Part shown: in pieces, positions 12,021 to 23,293 of the stretch
How the letters are laid out: the number at the start of each line of letters is the position of its first letter
How positions within the stretch are numbered: position 1 is the first letter of the stretch
Assembly (NCBI GenBank): GCA_963573305.1
Contig: OY754339.1
Span: 86,273,838 to 86,337,837 of the forward strand
Direction: 5' to 3'
DNA: 64,000 nucleotides
Source: Pyrrhosoma nymphula
Lineage: Eukaryota; Arthropoda; Insecta; Odonata; Coenagrionidae
Program-made: the position numbers and the translations under genes
The notes under the pieces: generated by a model
Database searches by the model: none
What the model saw: only the letters and a program-made list of their open reading frames with translations
Told to the model about the DNA's origin: nothing

Positions 12021-12461
12021 GATTTTCTCTGCATGTCATAACTTTCAACCTCAGCATGATTCTTGTGATCCATTTCATGTCACATGATATCCATTCTGAA
12101 ATTTGCATCAAAGTTCTGCATTTTACGCTCATCCATTTACCTTGGAACTCTTTCAATACTTCTTTATTTCTTTTCTTTACACGTTTCTGAGGTATTTTTT
12201 TCAATTTCATAGTATGTGTGTTATCTATCAGGTCCAACAGGCAAGACTTAGCCTGTTCAGAAAATTATTTAAAAATTTCTAACTTGTTTTAAAATCTTAT
12301 GATTACCATGTACTGAATGGTAAGGGAGGTATCCTTGTACTATTATTTAACGGCAAGCACGAAAGTTTTTTTTTGTTTCCAAAACTTAACTGTGAAGTGT
12401 GAATATCTACTGAAATATTTTTTGACATTTCATTCAGTCATTATTCTTTTCAATATTGCAG
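12021..12461. other. intron, no gene seen
   Basis: The minus-strand frame at 12004-12237 is Lys/Met-rich and unrecognised. It may continue the duplicated old coding piece just upstream. The segment ends with the acceptor TTCAATATTGCAG. Confidence 0.5.
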
Positions 12462-12640
12462 CTCATAGTTGACAACAACTGCAATTCCATTGTATGGTCC
12501 AAGAGTGATCTGGCTGTGACAAAAGGCGAACCATCAAGTACCTATTTGCCTAATGACATGGGAATCGACCTAGGTGCCATCCTACCACCATCACCTCCTC
12601 TTAATAGGACGCCAATCTCTCGAGTTAAAGAGAGGGCTAG
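12462..12640 (+). CDS. osp: osp exon 3: linker
   Basis: The 179-nt exon is entered in phase 0 and reads LIVDNNCNSIVWSKSDLAV, then PSSTYLPNDMGIDLGAILPP and SPPLNRTPISRVKERA, ending at CTAG|GTAAG with two bases of the next codon. The Pro-rich stretch ILPPSPPLNRTP could be a ligand for SH3- or WW-type domains, but that is inference. The basic end continues into exon 4. Confidence 0.8.
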
Positions 12641-12998
12641 GTAAGAATCTTTTCCCTTTTTAATGCTCCACAGTACTGTCTATTGAACAGAATGTTCAAA
12701 CAATGAATTAAATTTGGTAAGCATATAATAAGTTCTAATTATGTTGCCACTCTGATGAATTGAAGTTTGATGAAAGTTGTCACAACTTTATGCTATATTA
12801 ATCTGGATATATATATAACAGAGGAAGTGTAGAGATGATTTTAAGCTTCATTGTGTGGTTTAAGGACTAGTTTTTATATGCATTTTGTATTGTTCTTTTG
12901 CTTATTATAGTAAATATTTAGCATATATTGATTAGTTTTTGTGGGGCATCAAGGTGTACTCTATACATTCATAAAATTTTGCCCTTTTTATGTTGTAG

Positions 12999-13077
12999 GT
13001 CAAGAGTTGTGAGACGATCTAAAACTCCTCCAGAAGAGAACCTTCAGTCTTTGAAAATAGAATCATTATCTAAAAAG
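12999..13077 (+). CDS. osp: osp exon 4: basic linker
   Basis: The 79-nt exon supplies one base to finish the Arg codon from exon 3, then reads SRVVRRSKTPPEENLQSLK and IESLSKK. It ends in phase 0 at AAG|GTCAG. SKTPPEE is a possible proline-directed phosphosite. The intron before it is only 358 bp. Confidence 0.75.
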
Positions 13078-14726
13078 GTCAGTTAATAGTTATTAGTTTT
13101 TTTAGCTTGGCGATTACTCTTAATTTGCTTACTGGTACAGTTCTGTTAACAAAAATTGTACCACTTCGGTGCTGAAAAATTTCTTAGTCCCGAGTTGACG
13201 ACAATGTGACAACGTGGCCAAACCACGCCCCTGAGCCAAACTGAGTTGGGGAGCAATAAATGCTCGAAGCAGAACTTAGGCCCTCCTACCAAACTCACAT
13301 GCGGAGAGGGAACCTCCCTCCGAAGGATGATTTTGACCTGCTACGAGATTTCGGAGGGATAAGTTTCGGTTTCGGCCTTCCATTTGCTTATGCTTGAGCG
13401 AGAATGAAAGATTTATAAAATGTAAAACGCATAATCCAGCCATCAATGAAAGCATTTAGATGGCATAATAAGCTTTTTTGCCACACAAGAGGTAATTTTA
13501 TTGAAATGGATATGAAAAGAAGCATAAAATAGTCCTTGTAACCCTAAAGACGATGGCAGACTACGTCATCGATATGTCGGTGCAGTTCAATGCCATCACC
13601 CGGCTGGAAACTCGAGAACTCTTCATACTATAAAATAGTCACAGCAACGAATTCAGATCTGTAAATATGTTCTCACCTCACATCAACTTTTAATGATGTG
13701 GTGAATTACCTTTGTTCGTCTGTTTCTACCATGGAAAGGACCCTTGCATGCATTGAATGATATATCTCACTGTTTGGATTTTGGAAGGGTGTTGGAACTT
13801 AAGGTTCATATAGCGAATATTTTCATGAGAATCCGGGGTTCAGAAAAGAGGATGGATGTGCAGATAGAATAAATGAAATACCACGATATATTTATGCACA
13901 AACTATAACTAAGTAATGTCTTCATTTCTAAATAATGAGCTCTTCAGATCATCCAATATCATATTATTTTTTGCTGTTTGGAACTTGAGGACTGAGTTTC
14001 TTTGATTTTTAATTTTTTCATCAATAATTATGCAGCCATATTATCTTCAAATATCTTCAGCTTTAATTAGCTTGGTTCTATTTTATTCCAATATTGGAAT
14101 GCCTCGGAAAACACTTTCGATCCACTCAATCATATAATTCAGCCTGTACTCGATTATTGTTTCACCTTGGAAATTGGATTAAATTTCTTTGTTGCCATAT
14201 ATATAACCTGATGCATTTTATTTCACATTTCTAGCCTCTTAAATGCCTCTTTCAATCTCCTCAATTAGTGAGGTCACTCTATTAGCCACAGTCATTGCTT
14301 AGAGGTAACACCCCTTAGGCTCTTCCAATCATTCTTGGGAGAGCAATGAACATTCCAAACCAAAGGAAGCCCCTTCCATCACCCTCGCTTGAGGGAAGGC
14401 CCTACTCTGTCAAAAAGTGATAATGGAAGGGGGCAGAGGCTTCTTATTTGACTGGGAGTGATGAAGCAGTGTTGTGGTCGGTCAAGCTGTTTTCACACAT
14501 TTTGTGGATGTGCGGAAGTGGCCCATGCATGAGAATCTATGATCCTTCGTTCACTCAGCCTGAATGCACAGAAACGAAATGCCCACATCCTTGGTTTCCA
14601 TCCCCGCAGCTCGTTTTGTTTTTTTTGTTTCCTGTTCGTATTAATTAGCATTAAAATAATTGATATGTTCACTCCAAATGTATTGAATTCAGATTTTCGT
14701 TGTCTGGAAGTCCTTACGGTATCAAA
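13078..14726. other. intron, no gene seen
   Basis: No coding similarity was recognised. The part from 13140 to 13430 is more GC-rich than its surroundings (AAACCACGCCCCTGAGCC) and could be an old repeat. I cannot name it. Confidence 0.5.
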
Positions 14727-15960
14727 CAGGGTTGCCACAGACCTGGAAAACCGGGAGAACCAGGAAAAGTCAGGGAATTTAAAAATGGCCATGGAAAACC
14801 TGGAAAAGTCAGGGAATGTTTTAATGCGACCTGGAAATTTCTTTAAGTTTCCAGGTCATTTTTATAATCCCGTGATTTATATTATGATTTGTCAAATGGT
14901 TAAAATTAGCATATAAATGATTTACTAAGATCGCGTATCAAGCATAAATAATGCCGTCTTCCCATTTAATTTGTCTGCCTTTTTGGAGCAAAGCAAAAAA
15001 TGAAGTTTCTACTAGTTATTTCAGCTCCTCTTTCTTAGGTCACAGTACAACTACAGATCTGCTCCAAGGTTTTTTGAAAGAACTCTCTGGTCTGTACTTC
15101 AAGAATCTCTTCCAAGTCTCAATGGATGGGCCCAATGTCAATTTCAAATTTGTGATATCTGCAGGCACACCTTCAATCCATGCATAATGTTGATGATATC
15201 TTGCTTGTCTCTATGGGCTCATGTGGGCTTCATACTGTACATAATGCTTTTAACTCTTTAACTGCGCAAATAATCTGAAATATAGCTTTCCCCAAACACT
15301 AACTTTTTTTCTAAATTTTTGCGTAATTTTAAAAATTTTCACTCTTTATTTAAAGGAAAATTAGTTTTTAAATTTACAATGAGTAATTATCGTCTGATTT
15401 TACTGTTGAATACGAATTGTTGAACTTTTTTTTTACTAAAACCATAAACCATACTTCAAATCGCCACTAGACGATGGGAGCAGTTAAAGGGTTAAAACTG
15501 GAGAAAAAGCCACTGGATGGAATGTGTTACCCATTCTTAGAGCTTGCTATAATTTGTTCAAAGATATGCCTGTGAGGAGGAGCGACTACAAATATTATAC
15601 TGAGGGTTGTACATTCCCTATGAAGTTCTGCCCAGTTAGGTGGCTCAACAATGCGTAAGTGCCAGAAACCACGTTGAAAATTCTTCAAAATTTGAAGAAA
15701 TTTGCTAGTGCCATGGAGAGGGAGGGCAAAAGGGTGACTTCATGGAGCTATAAGGAAATGTGCAAAGGAATAAAGGACAAACTCATGGGACCTAGATTAG
15801 CTTTTTTCTCATGTTGCTCGCATTGTGGAGCCCTTCCTTTGTTATTTCCTTATGGTGGATTGAATGTCTTTGTTTGTGAAGGGAGACATACTCAAGAATG
15901 CCAGCAATATTGACCAAGTCACTCTTGAAATGAGTGACAATCTAGTCCCAGTAAATCATT
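14727..15960 (+). mobile_element. hAT-like transposon remnant with transposase fragments
   Basis: The segment opens CAGGGTTGCCACAGACCTGG, an end typical of hAT elements. Frames at 14951-15187 and 15497-15910 then give pieces of one transposase in order: VSTSYFSSSFLGHSTTTDL, QVSMDGPNVNFKF, GSCGLHTVHNAF, then CYNLFKDMPVRRSDY and FCPVRWLNNA. The MDGPNVN and GSCGLH blocks are characteristic of a hAT-derived transposase family found in many insects. The gene has stops and is cut by a TTAA-flanked MITE at 15254-15491. The far end is not clearly visible. Confidence 0.75.
15254..15491. mobile_element. piggyBac-type MITE inside the hAT transposase
   Basis: TTAA at 15250-15253 and 15492-15495 flank inverted ends CTCTTTAACTGC and GCAGTTAAAGGG. 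The host protein text resumes directly after it (GLHTVHNAF before, KTGEKATGWNVLP after), so the insertion border is well defined. At 238 bp it has no coding capacity and depended on a piggyBac transposase. Confidence 0.85.
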
Positions 15961-15984
15961 TAAAATTAGTACAACTGTTTCAGG

Positions 15985-17010
15985 CTGGATATGGTGGAAG
16001 TTCTCGATATTCATAATGAATAAAGACACTTTGTAATCTTCCACAGATTTATTTATTTGACACGATGCGTTTCACCACATTGTGAAATAATCATGTGCAG
16101 GGTTCTTCGCTTTAGGTCAAGCATATATAGCTTTCCACCAAGGCGTTAGGGAGTGGGGGGGAGGAGGGGGAAGGCTAAGTGAGGAGCGGAGAGAGTAGGT
16201 GGGGGTGGGAAGAAGGAGAGAGAACTAAGGGTTTGAGTGGACAGAGGGCGGAAAGACATAGGAGAAGGACGCAGGGGTTGGGACTGGGTGATGATGGAGG
16301 CCTCCTTTCCTTGAGAACTCTGGATGGTGAAGGAAAGGAGGGGGGGTCAGAGGGTTTTAAATGGCCAGTGCACTGCCCACACCAGAGCACTGAAGGAGGG
16401 GGGGGGGAGGAAAGGAAGTAGTGTGTGAAAGATTTGGGACATGTGGCAGGAGTCGGTTGGAAAGAAAACAGTTAAGGGCAGGAGAGTGGGGGGGGGGGGG
16501 TTGCTTTAGTTTGGTAAATATTTTGTGGCCAATAAAGGAGAAGGGTTGTGAAAAAGGATGTCATTACATAGTTTTGTATCATTGCACTTCTGGTGCTTCA
16601 CAATTTCCATTGTCTCCAAAGCGTCCATTTTCCACCCTTTATCTACTCTATGAAGCAGCTTGGGGGGTGAAATCACTCCTGTGGCCATCTTCCAGCAGAT
16701 GTTTGGCAAAATTGGAGGATGTATCCTCTAATCGGAAACGTCTTTCATGCTCCCTGGCTCTTGTTTTAAGCGCTCGACCAGTCTGACCGACGTACACTGT
16801 ACTGCATCCCGGAGTATTACATTCCAGATTGTACACGCCAGACTGTTCGAGCACTTCTTTTTTATCCTTCCTGTTTCCCAGGAGCTTTCCCAGATTCCAC
16901 CTTGTGTAGTGGCCTACCTTATATTGAGGGGTAGCAAGTTGGCTATCCGTCGAGATATGCCGTCTATGAAAGGGAGCATACACCATGTTTGGGTATCTAA
17001 TCAAAAATCT
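15985..17010 (-). mobile_element. Penelope-like retroelement 3' part (GIY-YIG endonuclease)
   Basis: The minus-strand frame 17004-16648 reads SGVYNLECNTPGC, then TVYVGQTGRALKTRAREHE and NFAKHLLEDGH. This is the GIY-YIG nuclease domain that closes Penelope-like proteins. Another frame at 16709-16506 continues LHRVDKGWKMDALETMEIVK, the usual C-terminal text of this group. The 3' non-coding part includes G-rich runs on the plus strand (16150-16500) and a GGTGAAACGCATCGTGTC motif near 16050. The RT domain is missing. It ends about 60 bp before osp exon 5. Confidence 0.8.
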
Positions 17011-17069
17011 ATAAAATTATTCAGTAAAATTCTGAAATGGACTGTAAACTACTGTGTATTTTTGTTTAG

Positions 17070-17164
17070 GTCAAAGAGCTAGTTGCTGCCCTTGCTGCCA
17101 AAGAAGTGGAGTTGAAACGAAAGGAGAAGTCAGAAGAATCCCTAGCCTTGGCTGCAAAAGAAAG
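17070..17164 (+). CDS. osp: osp exon 5: short coiled-coil segment
   Basis: The 95-nt exon starts in phase 0 and reads VKELVAALAAKEVELKRKEK, then SEESLALAAKER, ending at AAAG|GTTTGA. The Lys/Glu/Leu/Ala content and spacing predict an alpha-helical coiled coil. The donor is weaker than its neighbours. The following intron is only 151 bp. Confidence 0.75.
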
Positions 17165-17315
17165 GTTTGAAATCCAGTTATTACTTGATTTATTAGCCTT
17201 GCTATAACTTTCTGAGATGTGTAACCTATATAATTGAGTTGAAATAATTTGGTGGACATAATTGTACTTACTCCAACCTTCTTTATTGTTTCATGCCCCT
17301 ACATATTTGGATCAG

Positions 17316-17448
17316 AACGATGAATGGATTGAGCAATTCAAAAACTGAAGCTTCTACCCAGTCATTAAGTAATGGAGGGTGTGAATGCTTGGCTGTGCTA
17401 AGGCAGCATTCAGAAGAAGAAATAACATCTTTGGCAGCAAACTCTCCG
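17316..17448 (+). CDS. osp: osp exon 6: linker
   Basis: One base completes the Arg codon of exon 5, then the exon reads TMNGLSNSKTEASTQSLSNG, GCECLAVLRQHSEEEITSL and AANSP, ending in phase 0 at CCG|GTAATA. It is Ser/Asn-rich with a short helical stretch. The acceptor is TTTGGATCAG, so the upstream in-frame Met at 17293 is intronic. Confidence 0.7.
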
Positions 17449-17897
17449 GTAATATTAGGGGAATACAGTTTTCCATTCTCTAAGGCAGTTTACTTTTTGT
17501 GTTTTATAAAATAGTGAATCCACTTTATAACAATCTCCTTTAAACCAGGACTCATTTATGTTAATGACATGAAATAAAACTAAATTTAATGGAAAGGTAA
17601 ATGCATTTTTGGCACTGCATACGTAATTACTTTTTTTAAATTTGATACAATCAAATATTCAATGTAATGAAATGTGCACTTTGAATTTTTCCCAGTTTTC
17701 AAAATAGTGGATTTTTTTGTTAATTTGTTGATTGGATTGTCAATTGCATGAGTTTATGTATGTATGAACAATAACCAACATAGTGAGAAATGGATATAAA
17801 ACAAAAGAAGCTGCTGGATCTGGATCTGCCAAACGAATGAAGTAAAGATATGCCATATAAGACACTGTCTCCGGCGTTACTCTGTGGAACTCCTTCA
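17449..17897. other. intron, no gene seen
   Basis: AT-rich intron sequence before the inverted-repeat structure at 17898. Confidence 0.6.
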
Positions 17898-18030
17898 TTT
17901 TAATAATAATAAACACTTGGTTTTTATTCCATACTTTATTGGAAACAAAACCTGATGATGGCCTGATATGCTGAAACCCAAATTTCCAATAAAGTTTGGA
18001 ATAACAATCAAGTGTTTATTATTATTAAAA
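17898..18030. repeat. inverted repeat with CTGATGA...GAAAC loop
   Basis: Arms 17898-17945 and 17983-18030 are near-perfect reverse complements of 48 bp (TTTTAATAATAATAAACACT paired with its complement). The 37-nt centre contains CTGATGA, a short GGC/GCT stem and GAAAC. This layout is typical of Penelope-like element termini and resembles a hammerhead ribozyme core. Two element ends fused in inverted orientation would explain it. Confidence 0.8.
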
Positions 18031-18953
18031 TAAAGATATGCCCTGTGCAAAGATTTTGAGGAACATCTGCTTTAGTTTTTTCATGTGAATGTTGAGAAAA
18101 AAGATTCCGGTGAGTAATTACTGGAAGGAAGGATAAATAAAATTTCAGCCTGGATTCATTCAAATATTCTCAAGTGTGGATGATGAAGTTCAAACAATCG
18201 TACCACATTTCATCGTAAAAGATTTGTGTGGAATTGGTCGCAGGTTGGGGAGGCTGGCTGTAAAATCCCAAGCAAGGAAGATGAAATATTTGTTTTGGGT
18301 TGGAGTAAATGTATCATTTTTTAATTTAAATGAGAATGAAACTCACCCAAACATCTCTGTTCTGTTTTCACTCTCAAGAAGGAATATGAAGTGTCTATTC
18401 TAAGCAGTGAGCAGCATCTCTAACAACCTTCTCTGTTTCTTTAAATTGAAATTGTGGTTTGGGGTTAGAGTAAATAAAACCATTGGTTCATGTAACAGCA
18501 CTATGATGTCCATTTACGGTCATAGCCAGGATTTGATGTGCTGTTTAGACTATTATGCATAAAATTCTAATCCATAACTGGGAGCAAAAATGTTCAATTA
18601 ATGTTGCTGGTAGTAGTAGGTTAGAATTGGGATACATATTAACGATTGTATTATATAGCAGAATTAAAATAAATGGAAATTCAGTTACATTTCAATTTGT
18701 AGTTTTGTTTTTGCAACTATGGAATTGTTAATACAATGCTGGATTTGATAGTTATAAATGGAGTGAAACTGGTAATTTATACTTTTTAAGAGCTTTGAGT
18801 GATTTACTAAACAGAGTAAATGTATGGTATTGCTGTAAATGTCATGTCTCAACTACCATGTGCTTGTTTGAATATAATAATAATATAAAATCAAGAAATT
18901 GCTATGTTAAGGAACCTCAGAGTTTTACAACATTTCTACTTCATTGTTCACAG
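18031..18953. other. intron, no gene seen
   Basis: The open frame at 18176-18403 is unrecognised and has no splice support. The segment ends in the acceptor CATTGTTCACAG. Confidence 0.55.
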
Positions 18954-19138
18954 GGACTTCAACATTCTTCCAAGTTCGGTGAATATGAAGAGGGAGTTCA
19001 GAGTCCGGTAGCAGTTTCAATGAGAAGACTTTCAACCTCAGCAGGGAGTAACTCTCATGCCCTGCCAAGGATGGGCTCACTCTCAGATCTTACTAATGTA
19101 GATCTTGACCTTGATGTTACATCCATGGACAGAGAGAG
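18954..19138 (+). CDS. osp: osp exon 7: Ser-rich segment
   Basis: The 185-nt exon starts in phase 0 with GLQHSSKFGEYEEGVQSPVA, then VSMRRLSTSAGSNSHALPRM, GSLSDLTNVDLDLDVTSMDR and E. It ends at AGAG|GTATTT with two bases over. RRLST is a basophilic-kinase-like site, which suggests but does not prove phospho-regulation. The donor sits 40 bp before a large nest of transposons. Confidence 0.8.
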
Positions 19139-19868
19139 GTATTTTTATAACAGTTTTTAGACTTTAGTTTTTTAAATACAGTAGACCCCCACTTTACAAT
19201 GGTAATCCGTTCCACTGGACCATTTGTAATGAGAATCTGTTGTACAGTGAACCAGCATATTACCGGATGAGATATCGGTTTAACTACATCAACACCTGTG
19301 CATTCAGTGGTACACTATAGGGTATAGGTACGAAATATGCTGGAATAAAATTATTTAAAATGTTATTTAACCAATATTTGAACTAATAAGATGTATATTG
19401 TCAACACATGAAATTTCATTGCATGAATATGCGTGATATACCTCGCCCTTGTACTTGCCAGCTGCTGAATGGAGAATGCTGAATGAATAACAAATTATGG
19501 ATACATCGTTGAAACCGGAAATTTTAAAGGGGATGCACAAAATCAGCACCCTTTAAAATTCCCAGCGTGCAGATCGTACAGTGAATCCATCATAAAGTGA
19601 ACCTATCCAGTGGCGTACGCAGGGTTGACTTCTGGGGGGGGGTTATGACTTATGAGGATTTTGACTTATGGGGAGGTTTTCATTAACCCCGCAGTGCCGT
19701 CCTGCGTACCCAGTACGCGCGATTAAATCACCTTATGCCACCGTCCTCGTACCCAGTATACTCCCTGACCATTTGGATATCATAATTTTTCTCGGTCAGA
19801 ATTTTTATATTTAACTCAATCAATTTACTGTATTTTGTGAAGAAATGTTTGCTCTCCACAATATAATA

Positions 19869-21260
19869 CAGTGTGTCCTCGTTTAACGTTGTTAAATCGT
19901 TCCTTTAAAAGTAGACGTTAAGCAAAACAACATTAAACAATGCAGTATTTTCCATAAGAAACAATGTAAAAAATTAAAATCGGTTCCAAACTTAACAATT
20001 CTTCATTTCATAACAAAAACGATTTCCGCACAGCACAGCGATAAAGGGTTGGATATATGGCATTATTGAATGAAGCTTTTAAACTAATTTTCTAAAACAT
20101 TTTAATGGTGAAACTTTGATATTTTCACTCACAAAAGAAATTTTGGAATAATTCTCTATCCTGGCGGCACGAAAACTACAGGTGACAGGAACTTACTGTT
20201 GATATTTAAAAATACAGGGGACCTGGTTGAAAGGCATTATCAATGGATTAGTGTACAAAAATTGCCAATTTCCTTAAAAATTTGTGTTTTTATGGACTAC
20301 TTCACGTCATCCTCCGCCGATTTATGGTGTATTTTAATTACGCAGGCAGTCGAACAGATGGCACCACTCGTCAGAAAGCTTCATATCTTAGATGAAACAA
20401 ACTGAAAAGGCATTTTTAAAACAATAAGCACCTGGTTTCCCTCCTATATTTCTAATATTTAGTGCTATTAGCACCGGTTTCCCTCTGAGTAAATAGAAAT
20501 TTTTGTCCTTCACTGCGGGAGAGTGTGCATGCGAATGCAGTGAAGGGCAAAAATTTCGCTTGCTGTTCGAAATCGTGAAGATGTAGGAAATCAATTCAAA
20601 TAGTGAGTGAAGTAGGGAAGCTCGGTGCTGTGTACAAAACTTTTGTTATTTCGTAACAATTTTTTAGGAACAGTATCACCCTCGACGATTTAATGCATCA
20701 TGGAGGGTTTAGAAAACTTCCTCTTACACACTAATTCAACACGAAAAACACATTTTCGATTCACCTCAAACAGCAGTCAATCAACTTTTTCTACCTCCAA
20801 TTCTACCTTATGGGGGCATGGGATTTTTGGGTATTTTTTCCCGTAGATATCTGCCCCTGGATCTACCATTCAGATATGGTATTATTAATACCATGCCATT
20901 CAAGATGGTACACTAACATTGGTTTGAGTTTTAAATCACCCGCTTTTATTGCATCCCAATAAAAGCGTAGTAAATAATAAGCAAATATAACAGTTATGAA
21001 ACAAATAACGCAAAAATTATTCGCTCAGGTGAACCTTTTACACACGCTATGGGGAGTTAACGCCAAACTTTTCTGCCGAATGGAAATTACGCATCAGATG
21101 CGCCAAAGTCTTATTCGTTATACATTTTTTTTTGTTGCGCAAAATTTGAACAATGTTATCGTGAAGCACTGACGACGTTGAACGATTAAGGGTTTTAATT
21201 GTTGGACAACGTTATCGCAAAACAATGTTGAATGGGACAACTTTAAACGAGGACACTCTG
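19869..21260. mobile_element. pogo/Tigger-like element, non-autonomous, copy 2
   Basis: Ends CAGTGTGTCCTCGTTTAACG and its near inverse ending GGACACTCTG lie between TA dinucleotides. It is the reverse-orientation sibling of 1424-3430 and keeps the 335 bp missing there, so 1392 bp is probably closer to the intact non-autonomous form. No transposase frame remains. Confidence 0.85.
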
Positions 21261-23293
21261 TATACATAGTATTTTAAAGCTTTTAGTTTTTGTTTAATCT
21301 TGCAATGTAATTTACTTCCAAACCCGTGAGTAAATGAATTTGGTCTTGAAACTTCTCGCGTTCATTCTTTCGTACCATCTTGAAAACAGCTACCTATTCT
21401 GCTGGTGAGTAGTCAAGAAGGGTCAGCTACTTTAGTATGAGATATGATATACTCCCCATTAGATCTCTCTCTTCTCTCTCAGTCCGTTTCTTACGCATCA
21501 TCACCTTGAACCCCATGAGTGTTTGTTTTTATCTTGCCAGTCCGAAGCGAAGGGACCATGTGCTTTGCTCTGCATTTCTTCGCTCAGTCTTTCATGGACG
21601 GTATTTATTGAAGATAAGAGTCCCTCGTATCGTCAACATAAACTAGGACCCCTCAAAATCTTTGCTCGTCCCATGAAGGAGTTTCGAAACCAAGTGTCAG
21701 TCCACTTGAATCTTTAATACTGTTGGTGTCTTTTCATGCCATGTGGTGTTATTTTCTTTGTGTGTACTTTCTGCATGCAGTTATTTTTATAAATACATTT
21801 TATAATGGCTTCAACAAGTAGAAAAAGATTACCATTTCCAAGTGACGAGGAAATATTTTATATGTATTAATTGAAAGTGATTCTGACGACAGTGTAAGTT
21901 CGGAGAGTGACGGAGAAAATTACATCAATGATCGCTCGGAAATTGATACTCTGCAGTCTATTTACGATGAAGTTGAGGATGTTGATGAAGCAGAAAGCTT
22001 TGTGTGGGAGGAAATGAGAGATTATTTAGGTAAAATAGAAATATTTGTTGGTGGTTTTTGACCTCAAGACAAAGCGAAAACTTTGTCTAATGCTGTAGAT
22101 ATTTTTCAGTTATTTTTTGACAAAGAATTTGTTCAAAGTATTGTTCTTGAAACAAATCGTTATGCTCAGCAACAGATTTCATCAAGTGAGCTCCCATTTT
22201 CAAGGAAGTCAAGAATTACTGCTTGGAAACCAGTGACAGCAGAAGAAATATACATAACACTGGGACTATTCATGCTCATGGGAATTGTGCAGAAGCCAAC
22301 ACTTCATGCTTACTTTTCAACAAAGAGAGTTCCATATCGACTCCAGGTTTCGGGGATGTAATTTCAAGGTTCCAATTTAAGATAATTTGTAAATGTCTTC
22401 ATTTCCACATAATGAAGAAAAAAATCAACGGAGTCCTCTGAAGTTAATAAAAATTTATTCTGTAATTGAACATATAAATGAAAATTTCAGACATTTTTTA
22501 CCAAATTGCAACATTTCAATAAATGAGTCTTTGACATTGTGGAAGGGTAGGCTATCCTTCAAGCAATACATTCCTCTGAAGGCATCCAAGTTTGGAATCA
22601 AGACCTACGAGCGTTGTGATGCAAATACCGGCTACCTATGGTCCTTTCTTGTGTACACGGGTAAAGATACTGTATTTCCCTCAAATCATACCAGATAACT
22701 CAAACAAGACAACAGCAATATTTTTACACCTGGTAGAACCGCTGCTAAATCAAGGATGCTGTGTTTGGATGGACAATTTTTATAATTCTCCTGCTCTTGC
22801 AACACTATTTAAAGTAAATACAAGACTGACTGTGTTGGCACATTGAGGTTGAACAGAAAGGATGTCCCAAAATATGTGAAGGAGAAGAAACTGCAGAAGG
22901 ACGAAATATGTGGACAACATTCTGTTGCTGTTTTCAAATGGAAAGACAAAAAAATTGTCTCGATGATCTTTACATTCCACAGTGACGAAATGAGAACGAT
23001 ATCCAAAGGTGAAAAAGAGACCCGGAAGCCTCTTTGTGTCTTAGACTATAACAAATTCATGGGTGGGGTGGATCTCAAAGACCAGCTATTGCATACATAT
23101 TTGATAGAAAGGAAACGCCACAACAAGTGGTATATGAAGTTATTTAGGAGACTACTGAATACAGCAATCCTTAATGCATACATCATTCACAGGGAAAATA
23201 GAGGCAAAAAATTGGACCACCTTTTATTTCGTGTGCAGCTGGTCGAGGGAGTATTTTTTAAATATGCAACTGCATATGGGCAATGTACATCAG

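Noticed and set aside
16150..16500. G-rich frames at 16179-16421 and its complement
   Set aside because: They fall in the non-coding 3' part of a Penelope-like element and reflect purine-rich composition.
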